Shown piece by piece: positions 1-9,055 of a DNA stretch of 64,000 nt; within the stretch, counting starts at the first letter, position 1, and every line of letters starts with the position of its first letter. The DNA is from Patescibacteria group bacterium (GTDB lineage: Bacteria; Patescibacteria; Microgenomatia; Levybacterales; UBA12049), in assembly GCA_023381035.1 (NCBI GenBank), contig JAMCTK010000011.1, forward strand, positions 1 to 64,000. Direction: 5' to 3'. The notes below the pieces were generated by a model. It worked only from the letters and a program-made list of their open reading frames with translations, did no database searches and had not been told where the DNA came from. Made by a program: the position numbers and the translations under genes.

Positions 1-893
<893 letters not shown>

Positions 894-910
894 CCTCTTT
901 TCTTTTTTTG

Positions 911-939
911 TTGTATTAACACTCGTTCCATATTATAAT
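911..939 (+). promoter_or_regulatory. Promoter for mraY, leaderless arrangement
   Basis: TTGTAT (911-916), a 17-nt spacer and a consensus TATAAT (934-939). The mraY ATG begins at 948, 8 nt after the -10 box, so transcription should start at or within about 2 nt of the start codon. No Shine-Dalgarno sequence can fit. Confidence 0.7.
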
Positions 940-947
940 TAATACTT

Positions 948-1958
948 ATGTCACAGCTTTTAGGTCTTACAATGCTTTCGTTTTTTATAACAGGCATATT
1001 ACTCATTCCATTTATTGATTTTCTTTACAAAATTAAGCTAAGAAGACAGGTTCAAGTCACAAAAGACATCTTGAATCATACGAACCATGTATTTGATAAA
1101 TATAATTCGTGGAAGGTTGGTACGCCTTTTGGTGGAGGAATATTAATAATCGCAGTAGTGAGTGTCCTAACAACATGGGCATATGGCATGTTTGGAGTTG
1201 AGATAAGTCCATGGGAGTTTTTTGTAATCTTTTTTACATTTATCAGCTTTGGGCTTCTTGGACTTTATGACGATGTAAAGAAACTCGTTGATGGTAAAAA
1301 ATCTCCACTCTTTGGCTTAAGAATTAGGCATAAATTTGTAATTCAGATAGTACTTTCTTTAATAATTTCTTTTGTCCTTTATTACAAGCTAGGATATTCT
1401 TTCGTATTTATTAGAGGAATAGGCTTAACAAGTCTTGGGTTTTTGTTTATTCCTTTTTCTGCATTTGTTATTACTTCTTTTGCAAATGCTTTTAACGTTA
1501 CTGACGGTCTTGATGGTCTTGCATCAGGACTTTTTCTTATTTGTCTTCTGGCATTCTTAGCAATTTCTGCGACACAAGTAGATCCGGCTCTTGGAATTTT
1601 TATTGCATTTTTAACAGGAAGTGTTGCTGCCTTTCTGTACTTTAATATTTACAAAGCTAGATTATGGTTGGGTGATGTTGGGTCAATGTCTCTAGGGGCG
1701 TCTCTTGCCGTGATAGGGCTTTTAAATGGCAAGATTCTTGCTCTTGCTGTAATTGGAGGTGCCTTTGTTTTGGAAGTTGGTTCTTCACTAATCCAGTTAC
1801 TCGGAAAAAGATTTCTTAAAAGAAAAATACTCCCTGTTGCTCCTTTACATTTATATCTTCTAAACAAGGGTTGGGATGAACCAAAAATAGTTTTTAGAGC
1901 CTGGTTATTGGGATTTTTCTTTGCAGTTTTAGGTCTTTACATTGCTTTTATTAAGTAA
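948..1958 (+). CDS. mraY: Phospho-N-acetylmuramoyl-pentapeptide-transferase (MraY)
   Basis: A polytopic membrane enzyme of 336 residues that makes lipid I by moving phospho-MurNAc-pentapeptide onto undecaprenyl phosphate. Family motifs appear in order: GTPFGGG near residue 57, the DD pair in LYDDVKKL near 107, NVTDGLDGLASG near 183, and LGDVGSMSLG near 241. The C-terminal loop reads APLHLYLLNKGWDE near 297. Typical MraY has a run of three histidines here, and only one is kept. Length is close to the usual 320-360. It is followed 4 nt later by ftsW. Confidence 0.93.
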   Translation: MSQLLGLTMLSFFITGILLIPFIDFLYKIKLRRQVQVTKDILNHTNHVFDKYNSWKVGTPFGGGILIIAVVSVLTTWAYGMFGVEISPWEFFVIFFTFISFGLLGLYDDVKKLVDGKKSPLFGLRIRHKFVIQIVLSLIISFVLYYKLGYSFVFIRGIGLTSLGFLFIPFSAFVITSFANAFNVTDGLDGLASGLFLICLLAFLAISATQVDPALGIFIAFLTGSVAAFLYFNIYKARLWLGDVGSMSLGASLAVIGLLNGKILALAVIGGAFVLEVGSSLIQLLGKRFLKRKILPVAPLHLYLLNKGWDEPKIVFRAWLLGFFFAVLGLYIAFIK

Positions 1959-1962
1959 CGCA

Positions 1963-3039
1963 ATGAAAAAACTTGATTTTTTTCTTCTTTTAACGGTTTT
2001 AGCTTTAAGCATATTCGGACTATTTATAATTTACGATGCTTCTTCGTTTGTTGCCTTTAGGGATTTTGCTGATAAATCTCATTACCTTAAAGAACAGTTC
2101 TTCTGGGTAGTATTAGGTGTAATGGCAATGGGATTTTTTTCAATCTTTGATTATCACAAATTTTATAATTTTGCCCTTCCAATTTTGGTTTTTTCTTTCG
2201 TAATGCTTTTATTGGTTTTTGTTCCGGGAATAGGTCTTAACTTGCTTGGTGCCCGCAGATGGGTAGATTTTAAATTTGTTACCATTCAACCGACAGAGTT
2301 TACGAAGCTCGCGCTTGCCATTTATCTATCTGCTTGGTTTTCCAATAAAGAAAAAGGAACTTTTTGGGCTTTTTGTTTACTGGTTGGGTCAATTTTATTT
2401 CTGGTTATGTTGCAACCAGATATGGGAACTGCAACAATAATTCTGGCAGAAGCAATGGCAATATTTTTTCTTTCCGGCGCAAGCTTGTCATACTTTTTTG
2501 TAATTGTTCCATCAGTATTTCTAATTGGAATGATTTTAATAAAGCTGGCTCCTTATAGAGCAAACAGATTGGCAACCTTTCTTAATTTCAATCAGTCACC
2601 CGATACCTATTCTTATCACGTAAGACAGATTCTAATTGCTCTTGGTTCAGGCGGATTGTTTGGCGTGGGTCTAGGAAATTCTCTGCAAAAATATGCTTAT
2701 CTGCCGGAGAATACCACAGATTCTATTTTTGCCATAATTGGAGAAGAGATTGGTTTTGTGGGAGCAACTTTAATAATAATTCTTTTTATGGTTATTATTT
2801 GGAGAGGGTTTCATATCGCAATGCACGCCAAAGATACCTTTGGAAAGCTACTTGCAGGGGGAATAACAACATTTTTGGCAGCGCAGATTATCGTAAATTT
2901 GGCAGCTCAAACTGCGCTCCTTCCGCTGACAGGAGTGCCTTTGCCCTTTGTTTCCTATGGAGGATCAGCTCTCATTATGAATTTGACGTCAATTGGAATT
3001 CTTTTAAATATTTCAAGACAGAGACATCAAAATAAATAA
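1963..3039 (+). CDS. ftsW: SEDS-family peptidoglycan glycosyltransferase FtsW
   Basis: A multi-pass SEDS protein that polymerises septal glycan strands from lipid II, working with a class B penicillin-binding protein that is not in this window. The C-terminal PFVSYGGSALIMN near residue 327 is the family signature, and the loop motif GARRWVDF near residue 94 is also typical. The frame can be extended to a TTG at 1942 inside mraY, but the ATG at 1963 gives the expected short basic start (MKKLDFF). The position between mraY and murG supports FtsW; the RodA paralog is at 24053. Confidence 0.9.
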   Translation: MKKLDFFLLLTVLALSIFGLFIIYDASSFVAFRDFADKSHYLKEQFFWVVLGVMAMGFFSIFDYHKFYNFALPILVFSFVMLLLVFVPGIGLNLLGARRWVDFKFVTIQPTEFTKLALAIYLSAWFSNKEKGTFWAFCLLVGSILFLVMLQPDMGTATIILAEAMAIFFLSGASLSYFFVIVPSVFLIGMILIKLAPYRANRLATFLNFNQSPDTYSYHVRQILIALGSGGLFGVGLGNSLQKYAYLPENTTDSIFAIIGEEIGFVGATLIIILFMVIIWRGFHIAMHAKDTFGKLLAGGITTFLAAQIIVNLAAQTALLPLTGVPLPFVSYGGSALIMNLTSIGILLNISRQRHQNK

Positions 3040-3040
3040 T

Positions 3041-4138
3041 ATGAGAATAATAATTATTGGAGGGCATTTATCTCCCGCGTTTTCAGTTATTCAGGAATTT
3101 AAGGAAGAAGAAATACTTCTGGTTGGACGGAAATATGCAATGGAAGGAGATAGTGCCCTTTCACTAGAGTATCAATTTGCTAAAGAACACGACGTTTCTT
3201 TTGAAGAAATTACAACCGGCAGATTGCAGAGAAAATTTACCATTCATACAGTTTCTTCACTTTTTAAATTTCCATTAGGTTTTATCCAAGCGATTTCAAT
3301 TTTAAGATCATTTAAGCCTAATATTGTTGTTGGTTTTGGTGGATACGTGCAGCTGCCCATAATTTTTGCAGCCAAAATTCTTGGTATTCCAGTTATCATT
3401 CACGAGCAAACTTTTGAAGCGGGATTTGCAAATGAGATTGCTTCATTTTTTGCTGATAAAGTACTAATTTCCTGGGAATCATCGCGTAAATATTTTTCTA
3501 AAAACAAAACTATCATTACAGGAAACCCTGTACGAAAAGAAATATTATCTGCAAAAGTCTTAAGTCACGTTAAAAAGAGTAAACCTCTCATCTACATAAC
3601 AGGAGGAAGTCTCGGATCACATAAAATAAATACTCTTGTTCAAGGATGTTTAGAAGAATTACTAAAAACTGCAGAAGTTATTCATCAAACAGGAGATTCG
3701 AAAGCATTCTCTGACTTTGACAAGCTATGCTCAATAAGAGAAAAATTGCCAAAGACGCTTAAAGAAAATTACAAGTTGAATAAGTTTTTCAGCGCCGATA
3801 AGGTTGCAAGTATTTACAATAAAGCTGATTTAGTTATTAGTAGATCAGGGGTTAATACCGTAACAGAGCTTTTCTATTTAAAGAAACCCGCTCTTTTAAT
3901 CCCTCTTTCTTTTGCTCAAAAAAATGAACAGTTTAAGAATGCAGAATTTCTTAAAGAAATGGGTTTAGCAGAAATTGGAGACGATAACATGAATTCTCAA
4001 GAGTTTTTAAGTATTATTAGTTCAATGATAAAAAATTTAAAAAATTATCAAGTAAAAAATCTGGATTTTGAAAGAAAAACAATCCAAGAGGCAGCAGGAA
4101 AGATTGCAAAGATTATATGGGAAAACGCAAAGGTGTAA
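3041..4138 (+). CDS. murG: UDP-GlcNAc:lipid I N-acetylglucosaminyltransferase (MurG)
   Basis: A GT-B glycosyltransferase of 365 residues that adds GlcNAc to lipid I to make lipid II at the inner face of the membrane. The N-terminus has IIIGGHLSPAFSV, a shortened form of the GGGTGGHxxPA motif. VGFGGYVQLP lies near residue 101, HEQTFEAG near 126, TGGSLGSHKIN near 187, and the nucleotide-sugar site SRSGVNTVTEL near 267. It begins 1 nt after ftsW and overlaps the next gene by 22 nt, so tight coupling is likely. Confidence 0.9.
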   Translation: MRIIIIGGHLSPAFSVIQEFKEEEILLVGRKYAMEGDSALSLEYQFAKEHDVSFEEITTGRLQRKFTIHTVSSLFKFPLGFIQAISILRSFKPNIVVGFGGYVQLPIIFAAKILGIPVIIHEQTFEAGFANEIASFFADKVLISWESSRKYFSKNKTIITGNPVRKEILSAKVLSHVKKSKPLIYITGGSLGSHKINTLVQGCLEELLKTAEVIHQTGDSKAFSDFDKLCSIREKLPKTLKENYKLNKFFSADKVASIYNKADLVISRSGVNTVTELFYLKKPALLIPLSFAQKNEQFKNAEFLKEMGLAEIGDDNMNSQEFLSIISSMIKNLKNYQVKNLDFERKTIQEAAGKIAKIIWENAKV

Positions 4139-4557
4139 AACTTATTCAGTCGAATAAAAAACTACATAGAAGGCTTAGGAATAATAAGAAAAAAATTATC
4201 GGATACTTCTTAATTATTCTCGGCTTAAGTTTAATTGCGTATTCAGCTTTTTCTATGATTGGATTCCAGAGGCTAAGATATTTAAGTCCTATTATTTCTT
4301 TAGGTAGTTATTCAAAAGAAGGCGAAATTCAAACGTTGCTTGATAAGAGAGATATCCCGTATTCAAATATCATAACGGAGTCGGAAAGCGTAGCAACTGT
4401 GAAGATAAGAGATAATGGAGTAGTTTATTTATCCACAAAAAGAGATTTATCCAAGCAAATAACCTCTTTACAACTAGTCTTGAGTAAGCTTACAATAGAA
4501 GGGAAAAGATTTAAAAGTCTTGATTTTAGGTTCGATAAACCGGTTATTAATTTTTAA
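4117..4557 (+). CDS. FtsQ-like membrane-anchored division protein, reduced
   Basis: A 146-residue protein with a basic N-terminus, one transmembrane helix near residues 27-50 and a short extracytoplasmic part. It occupies the ftsQ slot between murG and ftsA, and its C-terminus (FKSLDFRFDKPVINF) resembles the end of the FtsQ beta domain, which often reads as an LDLRF-type strand. It is much shorter than usual FtsQ (about 240-280), and no clear POTRA domain is visible. Position is therefore the stronger argument. The start lies inside the murG end. It is probably a divisome scaffold, but the assignment is tentative. Confidence 0.55.
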   Translation: MGKRKGVKLIQSNKKLHRRLRNNKKKIIGYFLIILGLSLIAYSAFSMIGFQRLRYLSPIISLGSYSKEGEIQTLLDKRDIPYSNIITESESVATVKIRDNGVVYLSTKRDLSKQITSLQLVLSKLTIEGKRFKSLDFRFDKPVINF

Positions 4558-4562
4558 CGCTT

Positions 4563-5855
4563 ATGAGCGAAGGTAAGGTAGTAGTTGGAATAGATATTGG
4601 TACGTCTAAGATTATTACAGTAATTGCTAAGGTTGACGAGGCAATTAATGTCTTAGGGGTTTCTGAAGTAAAATCCACTGGAATTAGAAAAGGTCAAATA
4701 GTAGATATTGAAGAGGCTGTTGCCGCAATCAATGCTTCTCTTGAAGCAGCCGAGCGCATGGCAGGATATTCTGCCTCACATATAATTGCATCAGTTGGCG
4801 GAAGTCATATAGAATCCCAAAATTCCAGGGGAGTAGTCGCTATTTCTAATCCTCAGGGAGAAATAACCCAGAATGACCTAGACAGAGTTATAGATGCGGC
4901 AAAAGCCGTATCTTTGCCATCAAGCAGGGAAATTATTCATGTCTTACCCCGAAGCTATATCGTGGACGGACAGGAGGGGATAAAAGATCCAATATCAATG
5001 ACAGGAGTAAGATTGGAGGTTGATACTCACATAATTTCTGCCAATAGTAGCTATATTAGGAATTTGGAAAAAGCCTTTTCCCAAGTTGGCGTTGATCTTG
5101 ATGCTTTTGTATTTAGCGGTTACTCAAGCTCGCTATCTGTGCTTTCAGAAACGGAAAAAGAGCTTGGAGTGGTACTGGTTGATATTGGAGCAGGGACAAC
5201 TGATATTTCTGTTTTTGTGGAGGGGTCGGTTGCCTATTCTGCAGTTTTACCAATCGGAGCAAGACACATTACCAATGATTTGGCAATTGGGTTAAGACTT
5301 TCTTTAGAATCTGCGGAAAAAATCAAGCTATTCCTATCTAAGCAATCAAAAGGAACAAGAAAGATTGAAATTGATAATTTAGGCAGAGGTAGGGAAAGAG
5401 TATCTGATGAGATGGATCTAACTTCTTTAAATCTTATTGAAGACGTTAGTAAGATTTCCCAAAAAACTCTTGTGGATGGAATCATCATGCCTCGTTTGAA
5501 AGAAATATTCACTTTTGTAGGGCTGGAAATTAAAAAAAGTGGCTTTGCCGGGCAAACTCCATCGGGTTTGGTTATCACAGGTGGAGGGGCACGCACTATC
5601 GGAGCGCAGGAAGCGGCTAAGAGGACCCTGGCTATGCCAGTAAGAGTTGGTGAGCCAATGAACATGAAGGGAATAATAGATGAAATCCAGGATGCTCCAT
5701 TTTCAGCGGTGGTTGGTTTAATTGTTTATGGTGCAACTATGGAAGGAAAAGCAGGTCTGCCTTTTGGTTTTTCTATGCCCAAGCTTCCGGGAGGAGCTCA
5801 GATTAATAAGTCTTTCGGCAAAATCATCTCCTTTATTAAGTCTTTCATGCCTTAA
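4563..5855 (+). CDS. ftsA: Cell division protein FtsA
   Basis: An actin-fold ATPase of 430 residues that tethers FtsZ to the membrane. VVGIDIGTSKIITVI at the N-terminus and VLVDIGAGTTDISVF near residue 203 are the two phosphate-binding motifs, and VITGGGARTIG near residue 337 is the adenosine motif. The C-terminus ends in a hydrophobic and basic segment (FGKIISFIKSFMP) that fits the amphipathic membrane-targeting helix. Start and length are normal. The 116-nt gap to ftsZ contains a separate promoter. Confidence 0.93.
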   Translation: MSEGKVVVGIDIGTSKIITVIAKVDEAINVLGVSEVKSTGIRKGQIVDIEEAVAAINASLEAAERMAGYSASHIIASVGGSHIESQNSRGVVAISNPQGEITQNDLDRVIDAAKAVSLPSSREIIHVLPRSYIVDGQEGIKDPISMTGVRLEVDTHIISANSSYIRNLEKAFSQVGVDLDAFVFSGYSSSLSVLSETEKELGVVLVDIGAGTTDISVFVEGSVAYSAVLPIGARHITNDLAIGLRLSLESAEKIKLFLSKQSKGTRKIEIDNLGRGRERVSDEMDLTSLNLIEDVSKISQKTLVDGIIMPRLKEIFTFVGLEIKKSGFAGQTPSGLVITGGGARTIGAQEAAKRTLAMPVRVGEPMNMKGIIDEIQDAPFSAVVGLIVYGATMEGKAGLPFGFSMPKLPGGAQINKSFGKIISFIKSFMP

Positions 5856-5932
5856 GCCCTTTACTATTTCGCAGAAAAGGTTTTAAAAAAGAAATATTGC
5901 TAAAAGCGTTGCAAAACAATGGTTCCAAAAGC

Positions 5933-5962
5933 TTGACAAATTTCTTTAACATCTGATAGTAT
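5933..5962 (+). promoter_or_regulatory. ftsZ promoter with extended -10, leaderless arrangement
   Basis: TTGACA (5933-5938), an 18-nt spacer and TAGTAT (5957-5962), preceded by TG one base upstream (5954-5955), which makes an extended -10. The ftsZ ATG at 5972 comes 9 nt after the -10 box, leaving at most a 2-3 nt leader. This allows ftsZ to be expressed apart from the upstream dcw genes. Confidence 0.75.
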
Positions 5963-5971
5963 GCTCCTACA

Positions 5972-7081
5972 ATGTTGATAAAACCTCAAACCACTAACTT
6001 TGCAAAAATCCGCGTAATGGGAGTAGGTGGAGCAGGCACAAATGCACTTAACTCCATGATCTCACAAAGTCAAATTCAAGGTGTTGATTTTGTAGCCGTA
6101 AATACAGACGCCCAATCACTCCTTCTTTGCCAGGCTCCAAATAAATTACAAATCGGTGAAAATCTTACAAAAGGTCTGGGCTCGGGAGGAAATCCTGACA
6201 TAGGGAGACAATCAGCAGAGGAATCATTTGAAAAAATTAAAGAAATGCTTGATGGATCGGACATGTTGTTCTTAACAGCCGGAATGGGTGGAGGAACAGG
6301 AACAGGTGCAACTCCCATTATTGCAAAAGCTGCAAAAGAACTGGGGATTTTAACAGTTTCGGTAACCACAAAGCCTTTTACGTTTGAAGGAACAAGACGA
6401 ATGGTTCAGGCAGAGGATGGAATAGAAGAGCTTAAAGATAAAGTCGATACCTTAATCGTTATTCCAAATCAAAGAATTTTAGACGTGGTGGATAAAAAAC
6501 TATCCCTTTTGGAAGCCTTCAAAGTAGCAGATTCTGTCTTAACCCAGGGAGTACAGGGGATATCGGATTTAATTACCATGCCAGGATTAATCAATGTGGA
6601 TTTCGCCGATGTAAAAGCAATTATGTCTGAGGCAGGGTCAGCGCTTATGGGTATTGGAACTGGTGTTGGTGAGAATAGGGCTCAAGCTGCTGCAAGATCC
6701 GCAATTGCCTCTCCTCTTCTTGAGATTTCCATGGAGGGAGCAAGGGGAGTTTTGTTTAATATTATCGGTGGTCCAGATCTTACGATGGCTGAGGTAGATG
6801 AAGCGGCAAAGATCATATCATCAGCTGCGGATCCCGATGCAAATATTATCTTTGGAGCAACCATTGATCAAACAATGCATGATCAAATGAAGATTACAGT
6901 AGTTGCAACAGGATTTGATACTGCAAGACAAACCTTGAAAGAATTTGTTACGCCGTCAATAAAACCAGTGAATCCATTGATAAATCAGGTTCAAGAGGCA
7001 CCAAAAATACAAGAACAGCAACCTGTAGAAGAAGAAGATTCCGCTTGGGATATTCCCGCATTCCTAAGGCAAAAGAACTAA
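5972..7081 (+). CDS. ftsZ: Cell division GTPase FtsZ
   Basis: The tubulin-like GTPase that forms the Z ring. The GTP-binding signature [12 protein letters not shown] is near residue 104, [10 protein letters not shown] near residue 18 is the first nucleotide loop, and NVDFADV near residue 210 is the T7 catalytic loop. The conserved C-terminal peptide [10 protein letters not shown], which binds FtsA, follows a linker of only about 40 residues (329-359) that ends acidic. The DNA encoding this peptide (7049-7081) is repeated at 15389-15421 and, more diverged, at 15550-15576, so the gene end is the apparent attachment site of the downstream element. An intrinsic terminator follows 25 nt after the stop. 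Confidence 0.96.
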   Translation: MLIKPQTTNFAKIRVMGVGGAGTNALNSMISQSQIQGVDFVAVNTDAQSLLLCQAPNKLQIGENLTKGLGSGGNPDIGRQSAEESFEKIKEMLDGSDMLFLTAGMGGGTGTGATPIIAKAAKELGILTVSVTTKPFTFEGTRRMVQAEDGIEELKDKVDTLIVIPNQRILDVVDKKLSLLEAFKVADSVLTQGVQGISDLITMPGLINVDFADVKAIMSEAGSALMGIGTGVGENRAQAAARSAIASPLLEISMEGARGVLFNIIGGPDLTMAEVDEAAKIISSAADPDANIIFGATIDQTMHDQMKITVVATGFDTARQTLKEFVTPSIKPVNPLINQVQEAPKIQEQQPVEEEDSAWDIPAFLRQKN

Positions 7082-7082
7082 C
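7049..7082 (+). repeat. attL candidate: ftsZ 3'-end repeat
   Basis: These 34 nt end at the ftsZ stop codon plus one base. They match 15389-15422 at 28 of 34 positions in the same orientation. All six mismatches fall at third codon positions and are synonymous, with TAA replaced by TAG. The longest identical stretches are GCATTC and TAAGGCA. Two copies of a gene 3' end flanking an integrase-bearing segment is the normal footprint of site-specific integration. Confidence 0.72.
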
Positions 7083-7105
7083 TGTTTTTAGCCTCGGAGA
7101 ACTAT

Positions 7106-7128
7106 AAAACACCGAAAGGTGTTTTTTT
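7106..7128 (+). terminator. Intrinsic terminator after ftsZ
   Basis: A stem AAACACC / GGTGTTT with a GAAA tetraloop, continuing into a run of seven T. It lies just inside the element's left end, so the element supplies the terminator for the host's ftsZ message and isolates ftsZ from the genes beyond. Confidence 0.85.
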
Positions 7129-7202
7129 AATGCCTTTCAAGAATCATAGCTAAAGAACTGTATGGGGTCAAATATAGGGAAGTAGTTTATGGTTTGAGAA
7201 TG

Positions 7203-7259
7203 GGGATTTGGAGAAATCTAAATCCCTATAAACGAAACTATAAAAGCTTTTGATATAAT
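7203..7259 (+). promoter_or_regulatory. Hairpin and extended -10 promoter before the 61-residue gene
   Basis: An inverted repeat GGGATTT (7203-7209) / AAATCCC (7220-7226) precedes TGATATAAT, an extended -10 with TATAAT at 7254-7259. No good -35 is visible. The GTG at 7266 starts 6 nt after the box, so the message would be leaderless. The inverted repeat is a possible operator. Confidence 0.55.
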
Positions 7260-7265
7260 TAAAAA

Positions 7266-7451
7266 GTGAAGAAATATAGGATATTAGTAAAACAAGGCTT
7301 TTATGGCACAATTGAAGCAAAAGATGAAGAAGAACTCTATAAAAAACTTTCAACTGGAGCTTATGGTGTTTTAACAAGAAAAGAAAATATCCTATTTACT
7401 CGTGAAAATATTAAGGAAATTATTGAAGAACAAGAGTTAGTTCAATCTTAA
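7266..7451 (+). CDS. Small acidic protein of unknown function beside the integrase
   Basis: 61 residues from a GTG start placed directly behind an extended -10 box. The sequence begins KKYRILVKQGFYGTIEAKD and is rich in Glu and Lys, with a predicted beta-hairpin followed by helix. I do not recognise the family. It runs towards the integrase gene and overlaps its 3' end by 15 nt, so transcription of the two could interfere. Being first in the element's left arm, it could be a directionality or regulatory factor, but nothing in the sequence proves that. Confidence 0.55.
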   Translation: MKKYRILVKQGFYGTIEAKDEEELYKKLSTGAYGVLTRKENILFTRENIKEIIEEQELVQS

Positions 7452-8447
7452 TTCAAACTTAAGACTTTTTCCATCTTCAGAAAGGACATACTTAAATCTT
7501 TTATCTTCCTTGAGAGTATACTTTTCTAAGACTTGTTTGATAATTTTAAAAATAATTGCAGGATTAGCATTTTTTCTAATTAAAGGATGCATAAGCGTTC
7601 CGTCTCTTAATGTGTTATCGGTAAAGTGAAGATACTGCATTGTCGTTTTTATGTCCTTGTGTCCTAAGATTTTTGAAACAATAGCAACATCAACGCCTTC
7701 CATTAAAAGTTGAGTGGCAAAAGAATGTCTGAACAAATGCGGATGAACATTTTTAGCAATTCCAGCTTTTCTTGATCTCTTTTTTAGATCATTGCTAAAG
7801 TCAGTTTCATTTACTCTATTCTCCCTTGCGTTTCTGAAAACATAAAAATTCTCGCCTAATCCTTCAATTAATTTATTTAGCTCGGATATTAAAGATTCAG
7901 ATATGTGGACTGTTCTGCTTTCTCCGTTTTTAGTTTCAACTAAAGTTATTCTTCCTAATGATAAATTTAAATGCTTAACTTGAAGATTTTTTGCTTCACT
8001 AAAACGAACACCGGTCAGTGCCAAAAATTTAGTTAGAGTTTTATTTCTAAAATCAAGAAAAGAACAATCTTTTCCTGCAAGTTTTCCATAGTCTAAAGAA
8101 GTGGTATAAAGAGTTTCAATTTCTTCAGGTGTAAGGGGATCTCTAATAGAATTATTTTTTTTGAAAGATTTAAAACCATCTAAGAAGTCATGCGGAAATC
8201 CTCTGTCTTTACAATAAGTAACTAAATGTCTAAAAACAAATAAATATGCGTTTAAAGTATTGGGCTTTAATTTTTTATCAGCTTTCAAATAAATAAAGAA
8301 AGATTCTACATTATCTTTTGTTAATTCTTTTTCGCCAAACCATATTTTTATCAAGCGAATCGTTTTTCTGCAATTATCAATGCTGTTATCACTTAACCCT
8401 TCTTTGATAGATACAAAACTAATGAAGTCCTTCTCGTCAATTTGCAT
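7437..8447 (-). CDS. Tyrosine recombinase / integrase (XerC/D type)
   Basis: A phage-integrase-family enzyme of about 336 residues that breaks and rejoins DNA through a 3'-phosphotyrosine. The N-terminal SAM-like core-binding domain (to about residue 120) is followed by the catalytic domain with Arg in LTGVRFSEAKNL, Lys in VETKNGESRTVHI, HLFRHSFATQL, and the final His and Tyr in LGHKDIKTTMQYLHF. All catalytic residues are present, so it should be active. The frame can be extended to an ATG at 8522 or TTG at 8537, but the 8447 start gives the usual N-terminus (MQIDEKDF) and leaves a 12-nt repeat outside the coding region. It probably recognises the ftsZ 3' end. Confidence 0.92.
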   Translation of the reverse strand: MQIDEKDFISFVSIKEGLSDNSIDNCRKTIRLIKIWFGEKELTKDNVESFFIYLKADKKLKPNTLNAYLFVFRHLVTYCKDRGFPHDFLDGFKSFKKNNSIRDPLTPEEIETLYTTSLDYGKLAGKDCSFLDFRNKTLTKFLALTGVRFSEAKNLQVKHLNLSLGRITLVETKNGESRTVHISESLISELNKLIEGLGENFYVFRNARENRVNETDFSNDLKKRSRKAGIAKNVHPHLFRHSFATQLLMEGVDVAIVSKILGHKDIKTTMQYLHFTDNTLRDGTLMHPLIRKNANPAIIFKIIKQVLEKYTLKEDKRFKYVLSEDGKSLKFELRLN

Positions 8448-8533
8448 AACTGTTAGGGGGTAGTTTACGCAAGAGAATGAGGAACGAATTCGTATGGGGT
8501 CAATGTTTATATTACTTTGCATAATTATAAAAA

Positions 8534-8713
8534 TCAAGTATTTACTATTACATATGGTTTTCCGTCTTTCCCAATTGCATAGGTGTTTGATAGAGCGTCT
8601 TCTACAAGCCCCTTAATGCTTCTTCTAGTAGTTTTTCTCAATTGAATTAGTATTGGTTGCCAGCCAATGCTAATTCGTTGGTGAAATGTTAAATTATTGT
8701 TAACATTTTTCAT
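8534..8713 (-). CDS. 59-residue ribbon-helix-helix-like peptide upstream of the integrase
   Basis: An open frame of 59 codons from ATG at 8713-8711 to TGA at 8536-8534. It overlaps the end of the upstream gene by 14 nt and stops 12 nt before the integrase's ATG at 8522. The middle reads ISIGWQPILIQLRKTTRRSI followed by KGLVEDALSN. A beta strand, then a helix with paired basic residues, then an RSIKGLVEDAL-type second helix recalls ribbon-helix-helix DNA-binding proteins. Translational overlap on one side and the integrase on the other suggest an excisionase or integrase regulator. The fold is a visual judgement only. Confidence 0.55.
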   Translation of the reverse strand: MKNVNNNLTFHQRISIGWQPILIQLRKTTRRSIKGLVEDALSNTYAIGKDGKPYVIVNT

Positions 8714-9050
8714 CTTTTGTTTTCTTAAATTTTCTTTTTATACCTCTAACTTCTAATAAAAACATAAAGAGAGAAATTTTTGATTTTTTTATTTTCCCCA
8801 TCTGCTCGGTTTCTAAAACATAGGAGAGAATATCTCTTAACTTCTGATGATCTGTTTCTTTTGCTAATATGCGGTAGTAGGAAATACTTCTAAGATCATC
8901 AAGTTTTTCTGCTAACTCTTGTGCAAAAGCATCATTTTTATAATCACTCCCGTCAATATAAATACCATCAGTTATACTGTTAATTGTTGGTATAGATCTT
9001 TTTTTAATACTGTTAACTGTTGGTAATGTTTGGCTTAATTTATTAAACAT
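8700..9050 (-). CDS. Unknown 116-residue protein of the mobile element
   Basis: A basic, mainly helical protein of 116 residues with no family I recognise. The N-terminal 30 residues contain an internal repeat (PTVNSIKKRS then PTINSITDGI) that is visible in the DNA as two near-identical 18-nt copies about 34 nt apart. The middle SYYRILAKETDHQKLRDILS looks helical, and the C-terminus is lysine-rich. It lies downstream of a structured terminator and overlaps the 59-residue peptide gene, so these two and the integrase may form one unit. DNA binding is plausible but unproven. Confidence 0.6.
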   Translation of the reverse strand: MFNKLSQTLPTVNSIKKRSIPTINSITDGIYIDGSDYKNDAFAQELAEKLDDLRSISYYRILAKETDHQKLRDILSYVLETEQMGKIKKSKISLFMFLLEVRGIKRKFKKTKDEKC

Positions 9051-9055
9051 ACTCT

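Noticed and set aside
5234..5665. A 143-codon minus-strand frame inside ftsA
   Set aside because: A shadow of the ftsA coding frame; no start signal and low-complexity residue use. Similar shadows inside ftsZ, atpD, dnaE and others were left out.
7168..7377. Minus-strand frame opposite the 61-residue gene
   Set aside because: It covers the promoter and hairpin of the plus-strand gene and has no signals of its own.
8448..8537. N-terminal extension of the integrase to 8522 or 8537
   Set aside because: The extra residues do not look like a core-binding domain and would place a 12-nt repeat inside the coding region. The extension is not impossible.
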